Assembly: GCA_023653785.1 (NCBI GenBank)
Contig: JAMKCH010084955.1
Span: forward strand, 1-64,000
Direction of reading: 5' to 3'
Origin: Ophioderma brevispina
Taxonomy: Eukaryota; Echinodermata; Ophiuroidea; Amphilepidida; Ophiodermatidae
DNA: 64,000 nt
Below, piece by piece: positions 21,548 through 33,686 of this stretch (positions are counted from its first letter, which is position 1; the number at the start of each line of letters is the position of its first letter). The notes under the pieces were generated by a model that was not told the DNA's origin, did no database searches, and saw only the letters and a list, made by a program, of their open reading frames with translations. The translations under genes were made by a program, and so were the position numbers.

Positions 21548-22445
21548 GTGTGGTATGTGCATGTAGTGTGGTTGCATGTATGTGTGTGCTGTATGTGGGC
21601 ATTTATGTGGGTGCATGTATGTGTGTGCATGCTATGTGTGTGATGTTGATGTGTGTGCATGTATGTGGTGCATGTATGTGTGTGCATGTATGTGTGTGCA
21701 TGTATGTGTGTGCAGGTATGTGTGTGCATGTATGTGTGTGCATGTATGTGTGTGCATGTATGTGTGTGCAGTATGTGTGTGCATGTATGTGTGTGCATGT
21801 AGGGTGGCATGTATGGGGTTGCAGGTATTTGTGTGTGCATGGATGTGTGTGCATGGATGGGGGTGCATGTATGTGTGATGCATGTATGATGTGTGCAGGT
21901 ATGTGTGTGCTGTATGTGTGTGCATGTATGTGTGTGCATGTTATGTTGTGCATGTATGTGTGTGCATGTCTGTGCTGTTCATGTAATGTGTTGCATTTAT
22001 GTGTGTGCCATGTATGTGTGGCATTATGTGTGTGCATGTATGTGTGGGGTGGGTTGGGGGGCAAACAATGTATGTGTGTGCATGTATTGTGTGCATGTAT
22101 GTGTGTTGCCATGTATTGTGTGCATGTAATGTCTGTGCATGTATGTGTGTGCCATGTTGTGGGGCTGTATGTGTTGCATGGAGGGTGTCATGTATTGTGT
22201 GCATGTTGTGTGTGCATGTTGTGTGTGCATATGTGTGTGCATGTATGTGTGGTGCAATGGATGGTTGTGTGCATGTATGTGGTGTGCATGTATGTGTGGT
22301 TGCATGTATGTGTGGTGCCAGTAATTGTGTGGCATGTAATGTGTTGCTGTATTTGTGTGCATGTAATGTGTTGTGCATGTATGTGTTGTGCATTAATGTG
22401 ATGTGCATGTATGTGTGTGACATTTATGTTGTGTGCAATTGCATA
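21548..22445 (+). repeat. TG-rich microsatellite, (ATGTGTGTGCATGT)n type
   Basis: About 900 bp of TGTGTGCATGTA units, regular between 21660 and 21790 and increasingly imperfect to the right. It creates long artificial reading frames on both strands (MCVHVCVCM and HTCTHIHAH type), which are not genes. Confidence 0.95.
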
Positions 22446-22729
22446 CATGAAAGCAAGTGCATGTACACATGATTCATAAACTAAAGCTTGGGGGCATTTT
22501 CAAGGCTTTCTCCTTTGGAGACTTTTAAAAAAATTAAAGTCCCCAAAAGTAATTAAATGTATTGATTAATAGAGAAAGCTTCCTAATTTGCATTTACTGA
22601 AAAAACATATTATATCCATGCGGTGCAGCTGCAATGATATACTTCTCTCTTGATTTCTTTTTCTACCTTGGCTTCAAAAATTCTACTAGTAACAACGCTT
22701 TGTCCGATTGCAGCCAAATTTAGACAAAG

Positions 22730-23800
22730 ACACCACTGACAACGGCACCTATGGGTTTACAATTGGGTCAACAAGGTCATACAGGGGTCTTGCGGTCAGT
22801 CTTCTCCTACCTTCTTTTTTGTCTGTTTCTTGGTCATCAATCAATTCTATATACTCACTAGACTTGGGCAGAAAAACTGCTGCCCCGGCCGCTATGGGGT
22901 GTTCACAGACTGGGGTTACAAGGTCATGCATGGTTCATTAAGTCAGTCGCACTAACCCTCCGTTTTGCTGTTTATGCCACAAATCAATTGCTATAATAAC
23001 CAGTCTTAGTCAGAAGAACCCTGAGGGCCTGACCCAAGGACCATATGGGATGTACACAGATTTGGGTCAAGGTCACAAGGGGGCACATTACAGGTCAGTC
23101 ACTATTACCCTCCTTTTTGTGTTTCTGCCCATAATAAAAGACTTGTCAGAAGATGCTGAACCAAGGCCCATTATGGGGTGTTCCCAGACTGGGGTCAAAG
23201 GCCACACAGGGGTCATTACAGGGCAGTTACTCTCAACCCTCCTTGTTGCTGCTTATGCCACAAATCAATTGCTGGAATATAATAACCAGTCTTAGTCAGA
23301 AGAAACCCTGAGGGACTGATCCAAGGCCCAGATGGGATGTACAATATTTGGGTCAAAGGTCACACAGAGGGGGGCATTACAGGTCAGTCACTTTTTTGCC
23401 CTCCTTTTTGCGTTTCTGACACATATCAATAGACTTGGTCAGAAGACTGCTGACCCAGGCCCACTATGGGGTGTTCACGACTGGGGTTAAAGGTCACACA
23501 GGGGCGTCATTAAGCGTCAGTTACTCTAACCCTCCTTTTTGCTGCTTATGCCACAATCAATTGCTATAATCACCAGTCTTGGTCAGAAGAGCACCACTTG
23601 ACCCAAGGCCCATATTGGGTGTAGACAGATTGGGGTCAAAGGTCACCAGGGCCAATTAAAGGGGCATTCTTGCAAAATCTATAAAAATTCATTCATAGGT
23701 GCAACAATTCATATGGCTATAACACTAGACTTGGTCGAAGAAACACTACCTAAGGCCGTATGTGGCTAACAGCGCGCTTGGGGTCAAAGGTCGTCAGGGT
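22730..23800 (+). repeat. Tandem array, about eight units of roughly 145 bp
   Basis: Anchor AAGGCCCATATGGGGTGTTC-ACAGACTGGGGTCAAAGG, in variants, begins at about 22742, 22888, 23037, 23163, 23322, 23457, 23606 and 23752. Two forms, GGGGTGTTCACAGACTGGGG and GGGATGTACACAGATTTGGG, partly alternate, so the ancestral period may be a dimer. Units include GGTCAGAAGA and TTATGCCACAAATCAATTGC. Confidence 0.85.
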
Positions 23801-24294
23801 CAGCAAAATTGTCACACATGAACCTGCATTCTAAAGCACAAGCTGGTTTCTAGTTTCTAGTTATTATAGTGCTTTATTTCATTACAAAGACAGCACCATT
23901 CATCCATAACGTTGACATTTATATAAGTGTTATTAAAAATGGTTCTTTTACACACAAATAAGCAACACAAATGTTGGTTGTACCGTTGTTTTGAACTGGC
24001 ATTGGGAAATGAAAGCAACCTTGTCCTTTTGTGCGGACACCTAAGCTTCCAACCCCATGTACAGAGAGTCCAATCCCTTGTACAGAGAGATCCTGGTAAC
24101 GGACTTGGTTAAACCAGGATCAATAGAAATCACCCAGGTCAAAATTCCAGTTGTAAATTTTGTCCATTTTCATAATCAGTTTGAACTAGGTTTAACTGTT
24201 TTCAACTAGTTGCTTGTGTATAAGTGAGTACATCAACTGGTTTGACTCCAAAATTTTTCCATTTTCATATTAAATCAACGTTTTTTAACTGTAT

Positions 24295-24467
24295 AAACAG
24301 ATTTCCTTTTGGAGGCCTGCAAAACTGGTATCCCGGTACCCCAGTACTACCTGTTCCGGGCCGGTTGTCGGCGGCTAAACTGGCACCCCCATCGATTTTC
24401 TAAAGAAATTTGATGCGGAGGCTAGCTGTTACCCTGGTAGAAATGAAAGAAATCTACCTACTCTACA
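24295..24467 (+). mobile_element. Family F repeat, copy 4, 5' part
   Basis: CAGATTTCCTTTTGGAGGCC through TACCCTGGTAGAAATGAAAG and AAATCTACCTACTCTACAAG. The rest of this copy is at 26816-27062, separated by a 2.35-kb insertion. Confidence 0.8.
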
Positions 24468-24469
24468 AG

Positions 24470-24780
24470 CTTAGCCAAAAGTGTTGGAACACTTTTATAG
24501 GCCTACTTCAAAATGCCCCCTCTCCCCCATGGACAATGTTGAATCCTGAAATTTTGTTCTCGCCCCCTACAAGAACCCAACATTGATTGGTGGGGATAGG
24601 GAGGGGTGCATGGATAGAGAATGCTCCAAGCCTCCCAACAAAAGTTGACAGACTTTCCATATATCTTTTTAAGAGAATCGGCAAATAATCGGGGCAAAAA
24701 GAAGAGGTTGGGTTCCAAAACATTTTGGAAGATTGTGTCCGGCCAAAGTTGCAAAAAAAAATCATCTAATTTTACAATTG
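24470..24780 (+). repeat. Left direct terminal repeat of the 2.35-kb element
   Basis: Matches 26538-26812 over most of its length with many small differences, so the two have diverged since duplication. Contains an overlapping pair of short frames with no similarity to known proteins. Confidence 0.65.
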
Positions 24781-25182
24781 TCCTCATAACTTCTTAATTA
24801 TGACAGCTATTACAACGAAATTTCAGGTCCACATAAAATAAAACATGTTGGCTTACGTCATTGCCTGGAAAATGAAATCAGCGGTCAACTTAGGGAGTGG
24901 TAAATAAAATTACTTGTGCATATTTGGGCTCAAAGTCATCCATATAGACAGGAAAAGGCTCTTAATTTTAATGGTGTGTTGATACTAAATTGAAAATATA
25001 AATAGTAAAGCATACACTCCACAATGAATAAAACGTCCACGATGTTACAGGAGCTATATATTACACGTGATTACCCAATATAAGCAAGGAAAAGAAAAAC
25101 TCCAAGACATTCATGGCGCACCTTCTGCATTTGGTAAATGAATATAGAATGAATGAAACAGGGAATTCATGGGAGAGGATGT

Positions 25183-25285
25183 GTGATGATGATGATGTTG
25201 TTGGTGAGGCATAATGATGATGATGATGATAATGATGATCGATGGTAATGATGATGATGAATAATTATGATGATGTGATGATGAC
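25183..25285 (+). repeat. (GAT)n microsatellite, interrupted
   Basis: ATGATGATGATG-type units with GTTGTTGGTGAGGC and GATCGATGG interruptions. Inside the 2.35-kb element. Confidence 0.9.
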
Positions 25286-25329
25286 GCAATGACAGTGTGC
25301 TTTCCGTTGTACAAAGTGTCGTATTTTGA

Positions 25330-25592
25330 GTTTAACAACGTAATATTTATTTCATAAGTGTAAATATTTACAATAAATACAATTAGAAGACATTTAAACT
25401 AGAAAAAAATGAAAATTTAGAACTGTTCAATACGGTTATATAGGGTTATGTGCTTTAGGATACATAGGGTAAGCTGACATTTTTTTAATGAAAATAACCG
25501 AATTCAAAGCAGGACGTGCTTTCGAACCGCGAAACCCACGCTTATGAGGCGAGATCTTTGCCTCTAGCCATTCGCTTTTACATATCGATGAT
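25330..25592 (-). mobile_element. tRNA-like repeat, left arm of an inverted pair
   Basis: On the minus strand it has an A-box-like TGGCTAGAGGCAAAGATC and a B-box-like GCGGTTCGAAAGC, followed by AATTCGGTTATTTTCAT and an AT-rich tail ending ACACTTATGAAATAAAT. The mirrored copy is at 26010-26262. Confidence 0.6.
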
Positions 25593-26009
25593 GATGATGA
25601 TGATGATTACAGATGATGCATATGACGACGTGATGATTAAAGGCATCATCTTACAAAACCCGCCAAGATAAATGGTGTAGCTCTACAAGTTTTACTTGAA
25701 AACAGATGTAAAACAACCCCTTGTTATACGTGAAGTGATCCTTTATCAACTGATTCGATAATTTAACTGTCCCATGACATCGGTAAGCCACGGTTAAAAT
25801 TCTATTTTCCAAGAATAAGATTCTGAAATTGTATCTTTAATAAAAATCAAACGCTATACCACACAAACCCATATGAAAAGATAATGACTACTGTCAGTCT
25901 CATTGTTAATAATGGTTTATCGTGGCATCATAATTGATTTAGTGTGTAGATTTGGTTTACCGTTCGTCGATTCATTGATTTAAACATATTTTAGGTTTAA
26001 AACGAATGA

Positions 26010-26262
26010 TCAGTATGTAAAGAGCGATTGCTTAGAGGCAAAAGATCTTGCCTTGCACAGCGTAGGGTTCGCGGTTCGAATCAAGCCTTCCTTTCGAAAT
26101 TCGGTTATTTTCAATTTAAAAGTTAACCTATCAAATAAAGCGCGTAAACCTATATAACGTATGGAACATGTTAAAATCCTTTTTTTCTAGTCAACGATCT
26201 TCTAAAAATTATTTGTTGTAATATTTACACTTATGAAATAAATATAATTGTTAAACACAAAA
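26010..26262 (+). mobile_element. tRNA-like repeat, right arm of an inverted pair
   Basis: ATTGCTTAGAGGCAAAAGAT (A-box-like) and GCGGTTCGAATCAAG (B-box-like), then AAATTCGGTTATTTTCAA and ACACTTATGAAATAAATATA. Almost the reverse complement of 25330-25592. Confidence 0.6.
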
Positions 26263-26537
26263 TAAGACCTTTTACGCGGAAATCACATGGCATATTGCAC
26301 ACAATTGCTGTAACCCATGATTGTAGCTTAAAACGCACTGAAAGTTTGGCCTATGCTGATTAAAGTGACCATTCCCTAGTAAGGCAGGGAGGAAGGGAAG
26401 TTGTAATTTGATACTCAGATGAAAATCCTGATTTACCGATATGGGTAAAAGTTTTTCGTTTCAATATCATTTATCTAATTGAAATGGCAGGCCAATTAAA
26501 TTAAGCATGAAATCATCTTTTATAATAGTACGAAACA

Positions 26538-26812
26538 ATCTGAGCCAAAATGTGTTGGAACAATTTATAGGCCTGACTTCAAAAATTGCCCCTTCACCCC
26601 TGGAACATGTGAATCTGAAAGTTTGTTATCGCCAACCACAAGAACCCAAATGATTGGTGGGGATAGGGAGGGGTGCAGGGATAGAGAATGCCTCCAAGCC
26701 TCCCAACCCAAGTTGACATGATTTCCTTTCAATTTTTACTTTTTAAGAGAAATCGGCAATAACGGGGCAAAAAGAGCAGTTGTGTTCAACACATTTTTAG
26801 CTAAGATTGTAG
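26538..26812 (+). repeat. Right direct terminal repeat of the 2.35-kb element
   Basis: Begins TGAGCCAAAATGTGTTGGAA, ends near TTTTTAGCTAAG. See the left copy. Confidence 0.65.
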
Positions 26813-26815
26813 GGT

Positions 26816-27062
26816 GTCAGCTCTGGAGAGCTAATCGGAGACCATCCAGCACATGATGCCTTGCATAGTGGGTGTTTGTAGTTGCCCAAGGCTAGGTCCC
26901 ACGGCGAAAAACTGTGGATGACTCAGGGCATCAGGTCAATTATCTTTTGCTCCATAAATCCTCATACAGCAGTGGTGCTGAGTGTGAGGTGTATCCAGCA
27001 CCCCTGTTACTAGTGTTTAAAGCAAGGACAAAACCGGATTTAAAACCCTGGTTTAAACTAAC
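26816..27062 (+). mobile_element. Family F repeat, copy 4, 3' part
   Basis: Starts TGTCAGCTCTGGAGAGCTAA and ends TTTAAAACCCTGGTTTAAAC. Continues the block order of 24295-24467. Confidence 0.8.
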
Positions 27063-28309
27063 TTAACGACTTTTCAAATGGTTTTAAATGACTTTCTTAC
27101 CAGTTTCCCAGTTCAGTTAAAACCCAGTTTTACTGGAACACAAATTTTGACCGGGGTTATACACCCGACTAATCTAACCAGGCTAACCACTCTCTCTCTC
27201 AAGTCACATCAGAGCACTAAGCATGCTGGTCATGTGGCTATCATGAGGCACTCCATCTACAATAATCTGCAACTCTGGTGATATCTTTCAATCTTTCCAA
27301 TCATTGATATCATCAAGCCTATCTCTTCTTGGTATTTTTCTTTTCCCATTCTAAATAAGCCAAATAACTGCATGTATCCGCCCTTGAGAATTAATTATTT
27401 ATAATCTAAGGATAGTCAAAACTGCACTTAGGCATTAAAAAAATATGTTTGTTTGGCGTAACGGAGAGAAAATATCGGTCGGTTGGATTTTTTTTTTAAT
27501 TTTTTTTTTAGATCTACTCAATGTTTTACTCTAAAATGAATACAAGATGCTACTATTTAAAGCTTTTTTCAATGACATAGCAAAGATCTTTTATTTCACT
27601 TGTTGTAGTTGCTTTGTTGTCTTGTTTTTTATTTTTCGTCTTTGTGTTGATAAAAAAAAATTATAAATTGTGGATGAAAATAATGGGTCGGTCGGCAGAA
27701 TATTTTTTTATTTTTGCTAATTTGCATAAAAACTTTTTTATGCCTTACCTTTATTTCTACAGCACACCAATCACTGCATATTGGTGTTTCAGCTAGTGTT
27801 ATGGATAGTTGATTACACAATACATAAAAAACATTCCTGTCATTTGATTTGTGAAGACTCCATCTTACACTCCTTAACAAATGAAATGGCTATATCATAG
27901 TAGTGACACTATAACCAGGCTTTTCCACAATAAAAAATAATTATCGACCACCTAGTATGGGAACACTGCTTGTCATGGCAATGAAGTAGTTACTTTTTAT
28001 ACTGCAAATTTCTACTGTACACATGCATATTCATGTCTGTTGTCTCTTATGGATAAGCTTAGATAAATGCATCCATTATGAGTACACTGTTTTATGCTTT
28101 AAGTCCATTTATAGCACTGAATTATCAAATGCCAAGGATATTTTTTATAAGTAGACAAGAGTCCTGGATTGATTGTTCATGGACAAGGAAGTTCTGGATA
28201 ATTTTATGCAAGTTCTTAAAGCAATAAAGTGTAATTTCTGGAGAAATAAGTACAACTAGAATTTCGCGGTTCTCGGCTTTCGCGCTCGCTATATTCAAAG
28301 AATATAAGC

Positions 28310-28718
28310 TGTGGGCCGCCCCATGACCTTTGACCCTGGCAGGTGACATTTGATCTCATCAACCCCGGTCATCAACATATGAGGGATCGCATGGTGCACC
28401 TATGACAAAAGTTTGGTTCCAATTGAACTTCGTTTTCAATTTAGATGAATTTTACATTTTTAGCCCATTTTTCAACTTGACCTCACATGACCTTTGACCT
28501 TTCAACATGACCTTGACCTCATCAACATATGACGGATCCCATTGTGCACCTATGACAGAAGTTTGGTTCCAATTGAAGTTAAACTTTTCAATTGAGGTCA
28601 ATTTAAAAAAAACTTAACAATTTGTGACACACACATCCACACACACATCCACACATACACACATACACACGCACAAAGGATTGCTAAGTGGTCCTGCCAG
28701 CTATAGCTGGCGGCCCAC
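28310..28718 (+). mobile_element. Family E element, copy 3
   Basis: GTGGGCCGCCCCATGACC at the start and GCTGGCGGCCCAC at the end form a short inverted terminus. Inside are two TGACCTTTGACC units, GAGGGATCGCATGGTGCACC and GACGGATCCCATTGTGCACC, then a (CA)n-rich tail (28627-28672). Uninterrupted at the TTAA that is occupied in copy 2. Confidence 0.8.
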
Positions 28719-30469
28719 AAAAAAGTTTTTCTCTGATTTTGTTCTAAACTGAATGATTATGCCTTAAGAAAGTCAGTATTTTATCTTTAAGGCCCAAAAA
28801 GGCAGAAATCTACTTTAAACTGTATGGCCAGTCTAATTAAGATTGGGAATTATTTTAATATGTGGATCATTTTCAGTTAAAACCATTAATTAGTTATATT
28901 AATCCAACATACCAAAATTACAATATCAAGAAAAGCTGACATATGAAATGTATTATTGCTGTTGAATGTCTGTCTGTGGTACTGATATACTTGTGTGACT
29001 CCATTTCTTATGTATTGCCTTATTCCGTCATGACTTGTGTGTCTAATTTGCTACTTGTCTGTCTAATTTTAAAAGAAAAGTCACACAAGTATAGCTGCAT
29101 TAACCTGTCTGTCTGTCTGTCTGCTGTTATTCTTGGAGATCATAGGTACAGCCTTCAAATTTGGTGAGTAGGTATAGCTGAGGCTGCACCAGAACAAGCT
29201 TGCATTTCTGGGGTGCTAAAGCAAAGTAATTGTGAAAAATGGTTTTCAAACAAGTATTTTAAAAAAGATAGCCTGGATCAAGAAAGCCAGGTAATCAAAA
29301 AAGCTGCTTGACTGCCTAATGTTTCAATAATGACCGCTGACCCCCATAACTATAGATGACAAAGGGGGATTATCATTGAGTATATATTTTTGTTATCATT
29401 GAGCATATTTCAGATTTGACCCTGTTTTGACCTTTGACCCCATAACTGTAGGTCACAAAGGGATCCATTATCTTTGTTAAACTCTAAAAAAACAAAGTTA
29501 CATACAGGCAACAAACTGTGTCAGTCTGGGCCTGGGCGTCGGCCTTCTACATGTATATCTACAGCGCACCCAGCAAAAAGTGGTTTTTCTAGATCTACGC
29601 GCTGCAAAAAAATAGGAGGCATTCCCCCAGCCCCCCTCAATCTGCCCTGAGGGCGGGGTGTGCCTCTAGTCATGATTCACCACAAAGTGAGTCCCCTAAA
29701 TATCTCTGCCTACCATTTTTCATAAATCCCCCTTGCTCATCAGTTGGCATTACAAGTCTGGTCTGTTGCTGTGTTACCATACCAAGCTCTCCTTCAACTT
29801 TAGACTTGCTTAGATTGCCACAAATATAAGATTTGCATCCAAAGAGATCAGTGGTGCAACCCAGTCAGTCTTGTTTGGCAACACATCTTCGTCTTGCTTC
29901 CATGTTCTGCAATTACCAAAATGCGTGTGCATGTGTGTATGCGTGTGTGTGTGTGTTGTTGGTTTTTTTTTTACATGAGCTAAGCTCTCAAGATGTTCAT
30001 GGCTCTCTTGGTAATCCTGTGCATATTCTAACTATCTTCATGTTTCAATGACCTCCTGAAATTCATCTACATTTAGAGTAGCAAATCTATCAGAGCTGTC
30101 TGATAATTTAATACCTTGGCGCTATCGTGTTTGTTGACAAATCGGCTGTACCTCAGCAGCTGTACCACAGAAACAGAAAGGAAAACCCAATCTGCCTGAC
30201 ATCTTTTGAACTACATGGCTGTGCATTCAGAGATGTTTCTTTTTGTTTTCTTTGCTTATTTGTGTTTAAATTAACCAGTTTTATAAACAACAATTTTAAC
30301 AGTTGATGTGTGATGGTCTGTCTCTAACACAAAACTATATTACACTTTATTCTGTAAAATGCAAATTAGGGTGACATGCTGTCTCTAAGAATACATATCA
30401 ATTAGCTTTTGGGGAATTCAAAAATCTTTTTAAAGGTCCCCACAACAAGGTTTGAAAAGGTCCCCATAA

Positions 30470-30790
30470 GGCAAAAAAAAAACAAACCTGTTTTACGGGC
30501 GAGCGAACCTTTCAAGTAGGGTTGGTCGTGCATGTTTTTTTTAATATTTTTTTCTTTTCTGGAGGTCAAAATTGGCCTAAATTAGCCCCAAAATCTGAAA
30601 AATCAGGTGAAAAAATGACAAATTTTTACAAACAAACTTTCTGAAAAAGATTAGCCCAAAATTGATACATTTGGGCTAAAAACAGGCTGATTTACATGGT
30701 TTTTGGAAAAACTAACAAAAATCTGCAAAACTGAAAAATCAGGGTCGGTCGGGCCCATAAAACAGGGTTTTTTTAGTCGCCTAAGGTACA
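30470..30790. mobile_element. Possible inverted-repeat element
   Basis: CAAACCTGTTTTACGGGCGA-GCGAACC at the left resembles the reverse of GGTCGGTCGGGCCCATAAAA-CAGGGTTTTTTT at the right. The interior is AT-rich with no gene. Confidence 0.5.
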
Positions 30791-30851
30791 TTTTTTAGAC
30801 ATCACACACATGTACACAAGACTAACATGCACAAAAAAATAATCATAAGTA

Positions 30852-30874
30852 TCTCTCTCTCTCTCTCTCTCTCA
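30852..30874 (+). repeat. (CT)n microsatellite
   Basis: About eleven CT units. Confidence 0.9.
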
Positions 30875-31992
30875 AATTATAGATTTGTGTGATGCATATT
30901 ACAAGTACTGTTTCAAATATTTGACTTTATTACAAAATGAAGTGCAACCTTTTCAGAATTCAGTCTACTGAAAATGTTAGAAATCAATAAAAGAGAAAAT
31001 ATCAGAATAATTTTATCATTTTTTATGAAAAACAAATTATAAGGTTCTGAAATATTGATTCAAACACATGTCAAGATCACATCTAGAAATAAATTTTTGA
31101 ACTTTTACTTGAGATAATTGAAAACAGCCAATACAGCAGAATCAGTAGTCATCCATATTTCTGGTGAGCCTGTTATAAACAACAATTGGCATTTGCCATG
31201 CATGGTTTTCCTATTCCATACCACCTTTTAAAAGGCTACCATTTACTTATTTTAATCGCAAATTGGACATTTACGATATTAAAGTATCTATTATTATGTG
31301 ACACTCAGGGCATAGGTAGGATTTGTGAAATTGAGAAAACAAGCAAAAAATCACACAGAAGACCACTGACGTTACAAAAGTGTGTTACTTTTCAAACAAA
31401 ATTTTGGAATTAAAGTATGTTGGTGATGGCCCTTCCTACGAAACAGACAAAAATAAATGTTGTAATCGGGTGGGGCATCTTTAATTGGTGAATACTACAT
31501 AACATGATATAAACTATACTGTATACTTATCGATCGATGATGTGTAAATGGAGATATCTTGTGAATAACATCATAACCAGGCTTGTTGTACTATAAAAAA
31601 TTTTACTATCAACCTCTACTGATGTCACTGCTTGGAAATAGTTAATTTTGATATCTAAAACTATCCTGAATATCACTACTTGGAAATTTATAGTATACAA
31701 ATATTTAATGATCATGAGGGATCTTGTGGAATCTATTGGCCCCCGAGGTGAACTGGAGGGCGTGGGGTACTATTTTCCCGAGACCGAAGTTGTTGCTACG
31801 GGTGTCGACGAAATAGCCTCAACAATGCGTCAAAGTTCCTTTTAGAGCAATAACTAATACGAACGTACACATACGTTGAGAAATACAAGTAAGAGTCTGT
31901 GCACTCTCATGCATAACGTCAACAGTCGTAGCTAGTCGTATTGACCACAGCGAAAGAACCAATAAAGGAACTGATAACACGGGTATCAAGGC

Positions 31993-32046
31993 TAGAGGGA
32001 AATAGGCGCCTATTTCCCTAGGGAAAATAGGCGTCTATTTCCCTGT
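31993..32046. repeat. Short dense palindromes
   Basis: GGGAAATAGGCGCCTATTTCCC is a perfect palindrome followed at once by TAGGGAAAATAGGCGTCTATTTCCCT, a second imperfect one. Confidence 0.7.
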
Positions 32047-32520
32047 GATCTCTCTTTCGCTCTCTTTCTCGCGAATAGTTAAACTATTTGTGGTCATGTG
32101 ACGCACTTTTAACCAATCAATGAACATGAATATATTCATGAGGGATATAATTATTTTTAGTAGTCCAAATATAACCAAATGTAACCTGAATGCATTTGTA
32201 CCACTTGACTTGATAAAAAGTGACTCCTACTTTGCTTGTTGTTTTTGATTTTTTTGTTTTTGTTTGCAATTTTTGCAATGATTATCATATGATGATACTT
32301 TGATACATTAATACAAAAACATGTCGTCATGTGAATACAAGAAGGACTATATATCATGCTCTATGTTCCCTGATCATTGTTGAGTGACATTATCTCCAAA
32401 GAGAAGATCTGTATATCTCACAGATGCTGTGAAAGCATTAAGGATACATTATACTTCTCGTGTTAGATTATCTATTGTTTTCAGCGTGCATTATTTTTCA
32501 CGAATGCACTAGTGCTGTCA

Positions 32521-32602
32521 GATAATGCACAGGTCATCAGATAATGCATGGGTCATCAGATAATGCACAGGTCATCAGATAATAATGCACGAGGGTCATC
32601 AC
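32521..32602 (+). repeat. Short tandem repeat, about 21-bp unit
   Basis: GGTCATCAGATAATGCAC or close variants occur four times in a row. Confidence 0.8.
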
Positions 32603-32719
32603 AAGTCACAACTTCTAGTAGGAACTAGAATACCGTCAATCACTTGATATCGACTGACTTCTCAATATCAAGTAACATGTCTGCATCGTATATATACCCT
32701 CTACAAACTTAGTATCTAT

Positions 32720-33686
32720 AGGGCCATTTTCCGTTAAAGTGTTCAGGTTTGGTCTACAAAATGACCAAATATCAACATTAATGAATTCCTGAAAATCATT
32801 AAAAATCGTAAACTTTAATATTTTCAGAACACGGAACAATGCATGGGTGATCTTAAAAAAAATATCTGATTTTAGTATATTGCCTAACGTTAACACTAAA
32901 GTAACATATCTGGGTACCGTATCTGGTCGGCCTGTTTCTTAATCGTGCCGCTCTTTATAAAAGTACATGCTTTACCGACTTAATCTCTATATCTTATCAG
33001 TTATTACCATCATACTAAAGCATGGTGTGGTATTCGACTTTATGTGTCACGGTGTTTAGCAAGAGCGCTGCGGGAGGTAGGTAACGTATCTGTCGCTTTA
33101 TGAACGTAACATGAGGGATTTCTTTCATTACCAGGCCTGGAAATTGTTACTTCAAAACCAGATTTTGATGCAAAACATGTATAATATAACATTGACATGT
33201 GCTTGATTTATCGCATATTGGAACATTCTTCTACCGCTATTTTTGGCAATTTTGTATCAATTTGAATTATGGTAACGTATCTGTTTGCAATATTGGCGAC
33301 ATGCTTTCAGAGAACTCTTTTACGAAACTTTAATAATCCAATATTATCGTGTTTTGAACTTTATAATTGGGGCATAATAGAGGCCGATAAAAATGTCATG
33401 TTACCTGTGATATGCGCACTTGTGTAACAAGTAGGGACACATTTTAAAGAATGGATTTGGGCTGGCGACATGGCGAAAAACAAGAATTATGCATCATCAC
33501 CTTATTGCTTAATACTTTCTTGCCCGGTTACAACTTCTAGTCCAGATCATTTTGAAAACATAACTCCTAAGTATAATTTATATTAATAAAGCATTCATTT
33601 TTAACGAGCAAAATAGGCTTTAAACTGTGTATGACTGTGAGCGACACGAAAAATCGTTTTTGAACACTTTAACGGAGAATGGCCCT
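32720..33686. mobile_element. 967-bp DNA transposon derivative with 26-bp inverted termini
   Basis: AGGGCCATTTTCCGTTAAAG-TGTTCA at the left and TGAACACTTTAACGGAGAAT-GGCCCT at the right match at 25 of 26 positions, flanked by TAT/ATAT. The interior has three copies of a GTAAC-TATCTG motif (32900, 33086, 33274) but no long open frame. Non-autonomous; superfamily not assigned. Confidence 0.75.

Larger units (their letters stand above)
24468..26815 (+). mobile_element. 2.35-kb element with direct terminal repeats, inserted in a family F copy
   Basis: Two similar direct repeats bound it: 24470-24780 and 26538-26812 (shared blocks GATTGGTGGGGATAGGGAGG, GGATAGAGAATGC, CGGGGCAAAAAGA). This resembles a small non-autonomous LTR element, each repeat about 290 bp and starting near TGTTGGAACA. 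No gag, protease or polymerase was seen. Inside are (GAT)n microsatellites (25183-25285, 25587-25606) and an inverted pair of tRNA-like repeats. Confidence 0.6.

Noticed and set aside
21529..22472. Long frames on both strands (up to 283 codons) rich in Cys/Val or His/Thr
   Set aside because: They are read-through of the TG-rich microsatellite; any frame in such a repeat stays open.
32521..32602. CRISPR-like array (repeated GGTCATCAGATAATGCAC)
   Set aside because: Units are contiguous without spacers, and the context is eukaryotic: a simple tandem repeat.
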